From Glossina fuscipes (taxonomy: Eukaryota; Arthropoda; Insecta; Diptera; Glossinidae): a stretch of DNA of 64,000 nt. The DNA lies in contig NW_023998471.1 of NCBI RefSeq assembly GCF_014805625.2, positions 1,342,875-1,406,874 on the forward strand, given 5' to 3'. Every line of letters begins with the position of its first letter. The stretch's first letter is position 1. A program made the translations under genes and the position numbers. The notes beneath the pieces are model-generated. The model worked only from the letters and a program-made list of their open reading frames with translations, searched no databases and was not told where the DNA came from. This document shows positions 23,701-35,200 of this stretch, one piece after another.

Positions 23701-26700
23701 TACACTTGTACAAAAAAAGAAAAAAAACGAAAAGGAATACAACTAAGCAAATTATGGACACCTTAAAGCGAATTTTAAGTACTTGGCGTTCCGAATCAAT
23801 ATTCGATTGGGCCATATAAGTGGTGATGAAAATGTATATTCTAAACATTTTTCAATGTCTTATCAGACGGTCAATATTAGTGAACCAACACAAAGTGTCG
23901 CTAAGATGCACAACAAAGGGATGGACAAAGATAAGCATGGCTAAACCAGAACCATAAGGAAATCAAGCTTAGAAATGTTTTTATTAGATTTCTGTTATAT
24001 ACTTTTAAGCGTTACAAATCGAATGACATACGAAATATATGTTTTTCTTTTGCTAGAGTAAGTAAAATTTATTTGTTTTCATAGTTTCCCTTTACTTACC
24101 TGCATTGGGCATATGTTAGGCGTACATTTTTCCCTAGATTATCTACTTGGCCCCAAATAACGACTTACGTCAAATTTCTTCCCTCGCCTGCAATGACAAG
24201 ATCTTATTTGAATATGTTTTTATTTTTCTGGTTAGGGTAAGGCATGATCTCATTTGAGACGCATCGGTTGAATTCTTGGAGGATCTTGTTCATCTGATTT
24301 TATGGACAAAATTTTCGATTTTTTTTGGGTACGCTCTAGTTTGCTAACTATTCTGGTGGGCTTAGGACAATTCCGAAATTTCATCTATGGAATTCAGGCA
24401 ACAATGTATTTGCATTTCCGGCACTTACAGTTCGAAGTCTTTTTCAACATGACTGAGGGGATGTCCCATATGCATGTAAGACGGTGATTATCGAAAAAAG
24501 AAAAGACAGAGAGATAGAGAGTGGCTGCGCTCTAATAGATTTTTTAATGTTCGAAACGGCGCGATTGGTGTGTGTAATGGTTACAAAAACAAATTCATGT
24601 AATTAATCTACTTTTGGTAGATCAGTTCTATCTTTAGGGCGATATTCTCTCAAGTACATAAGAGCATTGCATGGTTTTAGTTTTTACAAACGCAATAGAG
24701 GTTCCTTGATAGGTTTCTTGCTTCGAATGTTACATGACAAATAACCAAATTAATATACCCCTAATGTATACAGATACTAGAGATAAGAGTTAAAAATCCA
24801 TTGAAAGAGTATACACATAAATGTCTGCATAATTCAATTAGTAATACAACTTTGGATCTGGGGAATTTATCGGTTTCATGAGTTAACAAGAAACAAAGTT
24901 ATATTCGCTTTTGAAACGAATTTTGAATATTCTACTCATTACCAAATTATATATATATATATATATATACAATAGATATCGTTTGATTGATGTTAGACGC
25001 TCAATCTTAGTTTCCACATAGAGACAGCTAAGACAGCTCCAATCCTTTTGTTAGGGCGTAGAGTAGGATATTTTCTTTGGATAAAATTAAGAAAAAAAAA
25101 CGAATCTAACAAATAATTGTTTAAAAGAATAAGGAGAAGAAAGAGAGAGAAAGGGAGTTTTTTATTTATCACTTTAATTTCACTTCTTTACTTCTTAACT
25201 TTAACGGATTTAAATTGACAATTTGTAAACGGACGGACATCCGATTTTAGAGTGATCAAGTACACATATACATTTTATGAACTTAGAAGATGAGCATGTA
25301 GGTAGGAAAAAGGCCAAGGCATAAGACTTTGTATATCGTAAGGGTTATCGTAGAAATGAAGGAATCTTACGTTGATCGAGAATATAAATTGTAAGCTAGG
25401 AACGAAGAAACGGCGAACGTAGAAACATGATTTTAAATGAAAACAATCTGAGAAGATTTTGATGAGTATATCTTAAGCAATACCAAAGAAAGGAGAGAAT
25501 TAGTTGACTTTCACTTTTCAATATTATTTCTAAAAAGTTTCTCCAATTAAACCCTTGTCGAGAGTTTCCAAGTATATGTACATTATATTGTATTAGTAAC
25601 GAAAATGGAGAGGGTTAACGTAAAGTGCAATTAGGATTTCAATTAAAAGAAAACAATAAACTCATGTAGAGCTCACTTAAAATCGATGACGGTAGACCAC
25701 CGCCTTAGTCGAAGCCTAAAAACATATATCGTTGTGCGAAACCAAAAGATTGCATGTGTAATACAGTAACGCTAATAATGTATTTACAATAGCATCGAAG
25801 ATATAGCTTTTTATTTTTTTTATGCCCATAAATGCTGTAACGATACACTTTGGGTGCATAGAAATGCGCATGTGGCTATAGGCGTATATGATTTTCCGGT
25901 TTTCTCTGCTTACATAGGTTTACATACGTTACATATGAATGCCACATGTTGCTATACACACAAACACACGCATACGTGATTCTCGTTACATAAATTCATC
26001 ATATGATTGAACTTCATGTCAATGCAAATTGAATTTCGTCAAAAACAGAATGCACTAAAATCTTGAATCTCGTCAAAATGCGAAATACGAAAGATTTAAT
26101 TAGTTTTCGATTTTACATGCAATTGTTTTAATTAAATTGTTAATAAATTTATACATATATATGCGCATACAATATATGAATGGCTGTATAAACCAAAGAA
26201 TTTTCATTCACTGAAGTGATATTACTTAAGCCGTGGACTTTGGTTTTTGAAAAGTGTATTAGAATTGCGGCAATCACTGGAACACTTGTAAAGGATTGAA
26301 TTTCGAAGGCCAGTGAAAAGAGAAGTAAGACAATGAGGAAAGGTCCTCACGTTTAATCTAAGTAAATAGCATGAAATATTTTATTTACTAGCAATGAAGA
26401 GATGCCAAGTGAGTGGCGTGAATGGGGGAGGGAGATATGAGACATGCACATATGTACTAGAGAGCCCATAAAGCGCTTAGACATTCTCCCCGTCTCCGTT
26501 TGAAAAGTTGAAAATTCATACAAATACATTTTTATCTTACACTCCCAAATCAAATTACTCGCTCCGAAACATGCCTTCCACTGCCGAAAATTAACAAAAA
26601 AAACTGGGTGAACAATAACTTACTACAAGTTTGCGGCTTAGTTTTTTCTTTCCTTTGTATGCGGCTTTGTTGTACTTCTTGTAATCACAAATAAGTATTT

Positions 26701-28750
26701 TACAAATACATGTGCACATCTTGTATGCAAGGCGTTTGCAATTGTTTGTTGCGTACACGATATAAACGCTGTTTTGTTGCTTCTTCTTACTTTACACAAC
26801 TGCCGCGCATAATAAAATAGATAGGTGTATTAACAAAACCCGCCGCCAATGAAAACTCATTTTATTTATCCATTTTGTCACTTCGTTTGCAACACTCAGC
26901 AGCACTCATTCGAGATCCTATTAAATCCTCTACAATTTGACGGGTTTACTATGCTGACCTTACCGCACTCTAATTATTTATACTCAACACATACACGCCT
27001 ATACGCGTGCAATCATGGTACATAAAAATCATCGACAAAAACTTTGCACGCACATCTTCTGTGCTCTAGAACAATTCAACGGGGATCACTCAAAGTATTT
27101 ATAGTTTCTATAGCAGATTAATAATCCGTTCATTGGTGTCGTACCTTTTTTGCTTTTAAAGAATTATGAAAAAAGAGATTGAAAATTCAATAAAAATCAT
27201 TCGAGAATTTTAGGTCTTTATGTTGGAGTTACATGAATTGTTGAAAATATGCTCCATATTATGACCGAATTGTCAACGAGTCTTAGCAGTTTTGTAGGGG
27301 AAAAATTTCTTTGTAATCTAAGCAACGTTTGTAGTCTATTGTGTTATATTTCATGCTTACGGAAAACCTAATGGAAATGAATCCAAATTATAGATGGATT
27401 CGAGAATCCCTTCAAATCACTTTATCGCGAAATAATCATTAGAAGCGTTTGCAATACAAAGCGATCGTATCGAAAACTTTTGCCTTCGACATTCATCAAT
27501 CACCTAGGCAAAAAAAAAATGTGGAAATCTTTTAAAAACTATGACGCAGATTTCTGGCGCTACTCTGGTGCCGGGGCTATCTCTTACTTGCTTTCTAACA
27601 CGTTCTCTTAGCTAAGAAAAACAGAAGTAAGACAAAAACGAAGCCTTTGCGTGACTGTGTTGGCCGGTTGACCGTCCTATTCGGAAGAAGGAAAAATCAC
27701 AAGGCGGAAATAGCTTCCGCCAAGATTGCCTTTTGACAACCTCACCATATCCCAAAACCGTCGCTCATCATGTCAACTTATTACTATAATTCAAATCTTA
27801 CATTATCCTAATCTAACACTTTCCCCTCTGAGACAAAGGACATGTAAGGTCAAAACGGCGCATGACGTTGACCCCTCGCAAAAAAAAACAAAAATTCGTA
27901 ATGAATGCATTTAATTGAGTTTTATTACTTAAGCTTAAAAATGTTATTGTATACGGCGGCGTATCTGACCAGCTATTCAGGGGACGCCTCCCGTATGTAT
28001 GAATACTGTAATGATTTGCGAGGATTATAGGTAAAGGAAGAAGAAGCAGTGTTTGTAGACGAAATTTTGTCTTTTGTGCTCTTATATTGCGTGTAGGCGG
28101 CGAATGGACGATGCAGGCCAGACAGGCATTTACTACAGCGAAGGTCATAAGCCAAAGGTCATTAAGTACATTCACATTAAGAAGAGAAGTAGCGTGGGCA
28201 TAATAGCTGTAAACCTAACAAAATCCTTATTGAGGAAGCATTCTCTGTGTAATCGATCTAGCACTGTTCTTTTTTTTACTTTAGATCTTTTAAGTGACCA
28301 CTTAGAAATGTTAGAGATGTGTTTCCAAGATTCACAAGAGAATGCTGGTACCTACATACTACAATAGGCTTGACGCGGCCAAACAAAGACTGAAGACCCT
28401 AGCTAACTATGCCCCATAAAATCGAAAATTAGGTTTACATGGAATCTGAAGAAATGACGATAAATTGAGCTGTGATGGTTAAATCAATATTCGACTTATC
28501 TTCTTCTTTTTTCTTCTATTTGGTCAGCCATCCAGGCAAAGGATGAAAACTGAACTGGATTACAAGGATAAAAAACTGAACTGGAAATGTTTGGACAGGC
28601 GGGTAGGAAGATTGTTCCACGGGTGGGAAGCAAAAAATCATTGAAAACTGAATAACGTTTGTCTGGTACGGTGTTAAGAGGGAGAGTGTTTGCCTGCAGA
28701 GTGGCAAACTTTGGTTTAAAAAAAGTCACGAGCGCCCACCCGTCTATGAT
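20411..28750. other. 8.3 kb with no recognised gene
   Basis: AT-rich non-coding sequence. Open frames such as 21265-21474, 21768-22530, 27813-28175 and 28074-28367 have no recognisable domain, no conserved-looking motif and no convincing splice context. Low-complexity runs lie at 20688-20730 and 24949-24969 (AT repeat). A fragment like family B is seen in reverse near 25225-25290 (acggacggacatccgatttt, then gatcaag). It could be intronic to a gene whose exons lie elsewhere. Confidence 0.5.
24949..24969. repeat. AT dinucleotide microsatellite
   Basis: Uninterrupted alternating A and T. Confidence 0.85.
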
Positions 28751-28754
28751 TGCA

Positions 28755-28995
28755 TTTTGACAGCATCAAATTCTAAATCGATTTAAGCGTGTCTGTTTGT
28801 CCGTCTATGCAATGCATCTAAGCATGTCCGTCTATTCTTCAAGATCAGGAACATATATAGAAAAAAATCAGCCTTTCACTACAAATTAAAGAGCACGGAA
28901 ATTTAGTTTTTTTACTTCTTGTCTTTTTTAGGATGACGGTGATGGGTATAAAAGATTCAGTCACCACCGAATATAAGTTTCTTACAAGTTTACGT
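28755..28995 (+). repeat. dispersed repeat family A, short copy
   Basis: Starts at ctaaatcgatttaagcgtgt with 'tgtccgtctatgcaatgc' and ends with 'gacggtgatgggtataaaag' then 'attcagtcaccaccgaatata' and 'cttacaagttt'. The same end is found at ~46.02-46.07 and ~62.22-62.26 kb. About 240 bp, so shorter than the other two copies. Confidence 0.65.
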
Positions 28996-31365
28996 TTATC
29001 ACGTTAGCATTGCGATAAGTAGCCTGCTTTCTATAACATATTAATGATCAGTGTATGTGTTATTGTTTGCCTCTCATATATTATATTCATAGCTTATAAA
29101 CTGATGTTTGAAGAGCGTTGACATCTAGGGTGTCGTATATATTACAAAATATGTCGTGTATATTACAATATTGGCCGTATTAACGTTATTTACTTCTGAA
29201 GGTTGATATGTGTGTATGGGTACAAAGGGAATAAATTCGTAGTGTTGCCATGGCTCAATATTTTTTAGATAATAATTTTTGAAATGTTTTAATAGCTTTG
29301 TACTTTTTGCACTTAAAAGTAATCATTTGTATATAGAAATCAACTCAGACAGTCGGTAGGCGGTATAACCACTACAGTTTTTAAGAGTCTAGCTTCGTGG
29401 AGTTTAAAGCATTTATGACGAACTTTTCTGGCTAACCTAGTGCTGATGAACTAGCCATGGTCCTTCTTCACTTAATTCATTTTATATCCATAATGTTTCC
29501 AGATAGAAGTTTATTATATGCATTGTATATTATATATATACATATACGTAAATGTGTTATATCAACGTGTAAGGTATAAGTATTAGCAGATTCGCCTTAA
29601 GCCAAAGTTTATTAATTTCACGTTGACAAGATAGTGTTGAAGTTTTTATTTTTTCAATTTTTACCATCATATTCATACATATATACATATATACATATAA
29701 TATTCATACATATATACATATATACATATAAATATATTATTAAATACAAACGCAAACACATTTACGTCGAGGGAATATTCTGTTGGTGGTGGTGCTGCTG
29801 CTGCTAAGACATGAGAGAGCCATGTTGAGTGAACACCAATTTGTGGTTGATTTAATCAAATATTCTTTACCTGTTAAAGAATATATATAAAGTAACATAT
29901 TTATATACATATAGATAGAGTTCCGCACACAAATAGAGAGACATATACAGATGCTTTTCTGTAAAGTTTACAAACTATTCACTCTCGCAGACTGCAAGGT
30001 CAATTACACAGATTTCATTTAAGTACTTGTACTTACGCAACAACAAATTGAATAAAAAGTCTTGACATAATATAATTTGTAGGTACATTTTGTACATTGG
30101 TAAATACATCCTTAGTTAAAGCAACATAGGTTAATTTGCATGCTTTTTATTCATGTTCTTTCGGTTAGCTTCAGGTGAAATGTATTAACTTTTTGCGTAA
30201 ACTTTTAAAAGCGAATAATTTTTTTCCTGATTTTTTTTTCATTTGCTGCTTGCTATACAAATACAAATGAACTGTTTATTAGGACCATTTCCATATTACG
30301 TAGATACCCTTGATATATTGGATCTATAATTCGTGACATAAGGTTAAAATAGACATCTTGATAAAATTTGTCTTCTTGTTCGACTAAGGCTAGACTCTTC
30401 TTTGTGTTTTGTAGAGTAAACCTAGAGGATTTCGCGGTATGTCAAATTAAAAAGTTTGCTTTAAATAGGCGTTCACTACATTTCATTTTTTATGAAGGTT
30501 TTGTTTTATGAAGGTCTCGAATCATATGAGAGTGAGTCCACGTTGTGGAAGTGCCTTGTTATACGGGGATGTTTCGAATTTTCGAACCATGTCCGAGCGA
30601 ATCTATGTTATAGAAGTGGCGTGTTATACGGGAATTACCTGCACATATTTGCGTCATGACAGTGAAAGTCTCCATAGATCGCTTAAGGTTAAATAGGTTC
30701 GTATCAAATTACTCATGAAAATAATGTGATATATTTAACATGTTAGGTTTGTTTTTGGAGAAAGGGAGGAAATTGAAAAATCGTTTCTCTTCATTACTGC
30801 GGCAATGTTATAGTATTGCCAATATTATCGCTGTACGCCATATTTTTCCTTGTAATGTTTTCATTATAGGGTCGTATATACAAGAATATGATTTTATGTC
30901 AATTGCAAAGTAAATACATAAAAAGGAAGGATAGTAGTGTAAGAAAAAATGCAAACAAGGTGTACTCTCTGTACAAATATGCCTACAGTTGTAGAAAAAA
31001 CTTTAGGTATTTCCAATTGCAGGCGTTCTCAGTTGAACATGGTTAGGTTATACATAGGTGTAACTAAGCACGTGTATAGCTTTTTTGTTATGTAAGGATC
31101 CCTTACCCCACTGGACCAACGCTTAATAAAACCAAGCATTGACCTTAGTTAAGGAACGCTCTATATGGCATGGGTGACCTCTATGTTGTCGTATAAGATA
31201 ACCTCGGATCGAAACTATATAAAATGTCATTAAACAGTCTTAAACAGTCTTAAACAGCTGTAAACATTAGAAACGTTATGCCTCACTATGTCGAAGCTGT
31301 GTTTTAGGAAATGTTTTTATTTTGTTATTTAAACTATAGCAATACATCGAGTAACATAGTTTTGC
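28996..31365. other. no gene recognised
   Basis: Non-coding AT-rich sequence with the 31-bp tandem duplication at 29670-29731, a degenerate 65-bp tandem pair at ~30515-30650 (tcgaatcatatgag / tcgaaccatgtccgag, each followed by 'gtgttatacggg'-like sequence), and a triple 'ttaaacagtc' near 31233-31260. The open frame 30508-30696 lies in the 65-bp pair and is not a gene. Confidence 0.45.
29670..29731. repeat. perfect 31-bp tandem duplication
   Basis: The 31-bp unit starting tattcatacatatatacata occurs twice back to back, identical, within an ATA/CATA-rich stretch. Confidence 0.85.
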
Positions 31366-31500
31366 AAGGTGTTGTGTCGGACTCGTGCTTTACAAGTGCC
31401 ATGCTAGGGAGGGTACGACCCCTGAAAGCTAAAAGCAATGTGATCTGTCCCGTAAATATTTACCAAGAAGTTCCGCGCGAAAATGAATAAATGAACCAAG
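31366..31500 (+). mobile_element. possible tRNA-Val-derived SINE head
   Basis: The sequence gtcggactcgtgctttacaa, then 'gtgccatgctagggagggtacgacccctg' has a B-box-like GGGTACGACCCC and an anticodon-like loop TTTACAA (TAC, valine) closed by a four-pair stem with wobbles. The rest of a tRNA fold is not intact, and unrelated sequence follows. A decayed SINE or tRNA pseudogene is more likely than a working tRNA. Confidence 0.3.
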
Positions 31501-32006
31501 CATCTTTACGGTTCTTAAAATGTGGGATACTACGCGCAAGTTCTTTTTTTGAGGATCAAAATTCGCCATGCAACACAACATAGGATCAATCTAAAGCGAA
31601 TGATGGCAAAGACATGATGAACTTTAACGGACTAAGATGCCGCATGTCCAAGATACTTATTACGAGAATAGCGTATGCAACATGTAAACGCACATTTTAT
31701 ATTTTGAGAATAAATTTCTCTTAAATTACTTACTCAAAATACCGAAGCAATTGTTTTCGGTTTTGATGTTCATTAATGAAGTATTAACGAAGTGGGTGCA
31801 TAGGTTTTAAATAATGTCCTTATTGGGAATGCACGCATTCCATGGAATATATCTTCGCCCCGGGCTCGAGAAATTCCCACTACGCTCTTTGTAAAATGCA
31901 CAGAAAGACTCTACGTCATTGTACGGTTACTTATATTTTGATTGGGGAGAGAAGGAGAGAGAGAGAGCGGTACAAAAAGTTTCAGACCATGTGCGCTGCT
32001 GTCGCC

Positions 32007-32018
32007 TTATCTTATCAA
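32007..32018 (+). promoter_or_regulatory. paired GATA-factor sites upstream of aminopeptidase 1
   Basis: TTATCTTATCAA contains two overlapping inverted GATA motifs (AGATAA and TGATAA on the minus strand), about 185 bp upstream of the start codon. Fly gut enzymes are commonly driven by midgut GATA factors. Direct role here is inferred. Confidence 0.4.
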
Positions 32019-32051
32019 TAATTTGAACGTACACACACGACTCACTTAAGG

Positions 32052-32054
<3 letters not shown>

Positions 32055-32104
<50 letters not shown>
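32055..32104. repeat. GA dinucleotide microsatellite in the aminopeptidase 1 promoter region
   Basis: About 25 uninterrupted GA units, roughly 100 bp upstream of the start codon. GA runs can bind GAGA factor, but length alone makes this a polymorphic microsatellite. Confidence 0.9.
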
Positions 32105-32106
<2 letters not shown>

Positions 32107-32200
32107 CGCTTGTCTTCCGATTAATTCAAAACAAACTCAATCATTTTTCAGTTACGAATCTGTCTATGGTTAGAGCGGTTAAAACGGATTTATATGGAAA

Positions 32201-35200
32201 ATGTATAAATTAATAAATGTGATTAATATTTGGATATCTTTTCTGATATTACCTTCAATAGCATATAATGATGATCTAATTAACACAACTGCAATATCTT
32301 CGCCGTTATTGCGTCCAAGATCAGTTCGTTTACCAAATGCAACGTTTCCTTTGCACTATCATTTACATATAAAAACGAATATTCATCGCGGTGATTTTAT
32401 GTACGCCGGAAATGTAACAATTGACGTTGACGTCCGCGAATCTACAGATGAAATTGTGTTGCACACGAAAGAGTTGAAAAATTGTACTATATTTGTTTAT
32501 GATCTTGGAACTGGTTTACGCTTAAACGATCTCACTTATAGCTATGACGCGAATAACAGTTTTTTGATAGTACATGCCCATGAATATTATCAAGTGTTTG
32601 AGGCCGGTTTCAAGTATCGTTTAGAAATACTTTACGAGGGCATTATAAATGAAATTTTCTTAGGTTTATATTGGTTGCAATATCAAAATAATGAAAATGA
32701 GGCAGTGTAAGTACAAATAAATACTTTAAATTACATACATACGTTGTACGATTAAGAATGAATAAGAAGGGGCTGTTAAGCAATCGTGTTAATCGTCCAC
32801 ACCATGTAAATTATGTTGAGTTAAATTTTACACGTAATTTATGAATAATGATGAAACGCATCATTGCAAAAATTTTTAATTTTTTACTTCTCTGTCAGCT
32901 GTTTGCAATAATAATAACAAATGCGTTGAAATAAAGGAAGATAAGATAATCAGGCCCTTGTGAGAAAGAGAATATGTTTATAAATATTAGAAGGTTGTTT
33001 CCTTTTTGCTAAAGAAAGAAAATGGTTTGAAAGAGGTGAAGAGTGAAAATAATTGAGAGATTTTATTAGTTTTTTTACACCTTCTTACCACTTGTTATAC
33101 CACAAGGTATATTAAGTTTATGCCGATGGATGCAAAACATGCAAAGGTTTGAGAAAAACTTATCTTTCGTCAAACCAACGGATTCGGTAAACATGTCTGT
33201 CTGCGTGTCGTGCTGATGTCCATTCTTGTATTTATGTGTTCACCTCTTTTTATTGACGTACTTTGGCTCCAAGATTAACCTTACTGAATGGTGTTTAGAT
33301 CGTATCAATTTTACAATCATTGTCCAAAGCCAGTGATCGACATCTCCTTCCCAATTAGAAACTTTATATATATATCTATATATATATAGATGTGCAATTT
33401 ACACGATTTGCAGAATATATAGGGAGCAAATCTCATTTTGCTTCCCTTATATATGGTTGCGATGAACATTATAAATTATTATAAATATTATAAACTTGCC
33501 GCAGCAAGTAGGACGAGTTATATTTGAGATATGACTGGATTCGATATTTTTTTTTTTTTTCTGTAGATATCAGGCAGCGACACAATTTGAACCAACAGGG
33601 GCTCGATTAGCTTTCCCCTGTTATGATGAGCCAGCCTTTAAAGCAAATTTTTCAATTTGCTTAACTCATGGGAACACTTATCAAGCAATTTCTAATATGC
33701 CTGTGCGAAGTATTCAACCTGGGACGTAAGAAAGTTGTAAAAAAAAATAAACAATAAAACGTACGTCTTTATATACGCCCTTTTACGTTTTCAGTACCGA
33801 TAATCAATTAACAACTTGTTTTTATACAACCCCGCCCATATCAACATATCTGGTGGCTTTTGCCATTTCAAATTTTGGTTATATAACCGCAGAATATCGT
33901 GGTTTAACTCAACGCCTTTATACACACCCTTCAACTATTAATAAAGGGGAGAAGCAATTAAATGCCTCGGTTCATATTCTTGCCGCCATGGAGGATTTCT
34001 TAGGTCTTAATTACAGCCTAGCCAAGTTAGATCACATTGCTTTAAATAAAAAGTATGGAGCCGCTATGGAGAATTGGGGATTAATTATGTATAAAGAAAG
34101 TTTTTTACTCTACGACGATGAGGCAGATTCTCAAGTAAAATTTAAAGGATTCCTCACTTTAGCTCACGAAATTGCTCATCAATGGTTCGGTAATTTGGTC
34201 TCACCCATATGGTGGACATATGCATGGTTAACAGAAGGCTTTGCTACCTATTTTTCCTATATAATCATTGACTTGGTAAGTAGCGCACAAGTAAGAAACA
34301 AGATTTTAAGATTAATACAAAAAAAAAAAAAAAAATAAAATTACAATTCTTTTATAGCTTCATCCCGAATTTCAATCGATGGAATACTTTCTGGTTGAAA
34401 TTGCTGCTAAGGCTTACAGTTACAATGAATACAGTATGCGTCCACATCCAATGACTTACTACGTTGAAAATGAAAACGATATTCGTTCGGTATTTGATAT
34501 TATTTCATATCAAAAAGGTGCTTAGAAAATAAACGCAACGGTCTTAAGGTTTTCATATCTACCACTATATGTATTACTCCAATGTATAGTGTCTATAATT
34601 TTCTTTTACCGTCCAGGCATATCCCCCTCCAAAAGGCCGATTTATACAGAAATATACATATATATAAGAAAAAAATCGTGTAAAAAAGGACAAACTAAGA
34701 AAGAAAACATCGTGTAACGTAGAATAGTGCTAGGAGGGTAGGTAGGGAAAATATTAGAAAACCTTTGCCAAGCAAAGCGAGTAAAAGCATTACAATCGGA
34801 CAAGGCCCGCCCGTAAATACTTTATATATAATATTCAAAAAATTATAAATTTTTCTTAGCTCGAGGCGCACTTTTCCTACTGTGGAAAATGTGAACTGAC
34901 GTGATCCAAACATGATAAGTGTAATATATGATCTTGTTAAAGATTTTATTATATTTGTGTTTTGCGTTGCAAAAACTACTAATTAGACTTCACCGTCACA
35001 CAGAGGCTTATTTTCCATGAAAACACTTATGTTGAACTGTGCCCAAAAAACAGACTTAGTCCGAATTCAAGACAAAGTCAGTTTTATATCATATTGCTCT
35101 CATGGAACAGTTTTCACAAAAAAATATTAAAATTTAAATTTTTTTCCTGCGTGAGAACTTTTCTACGATATGGTGTCGAGAGTATGACCTAGTTCGCTCA

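Noticed and set aside
27813..28367. Opposed 120- and 97-codon open frames
   Set aside because: Mutually overlapping on opposite strands with no recognisable motif.
32055..32104. GA run as a designed or functional GAGA element
   Set aside because: Pure uninterrupted dinucleotide run is best explained as a microsatellite; kept only as a repeat.
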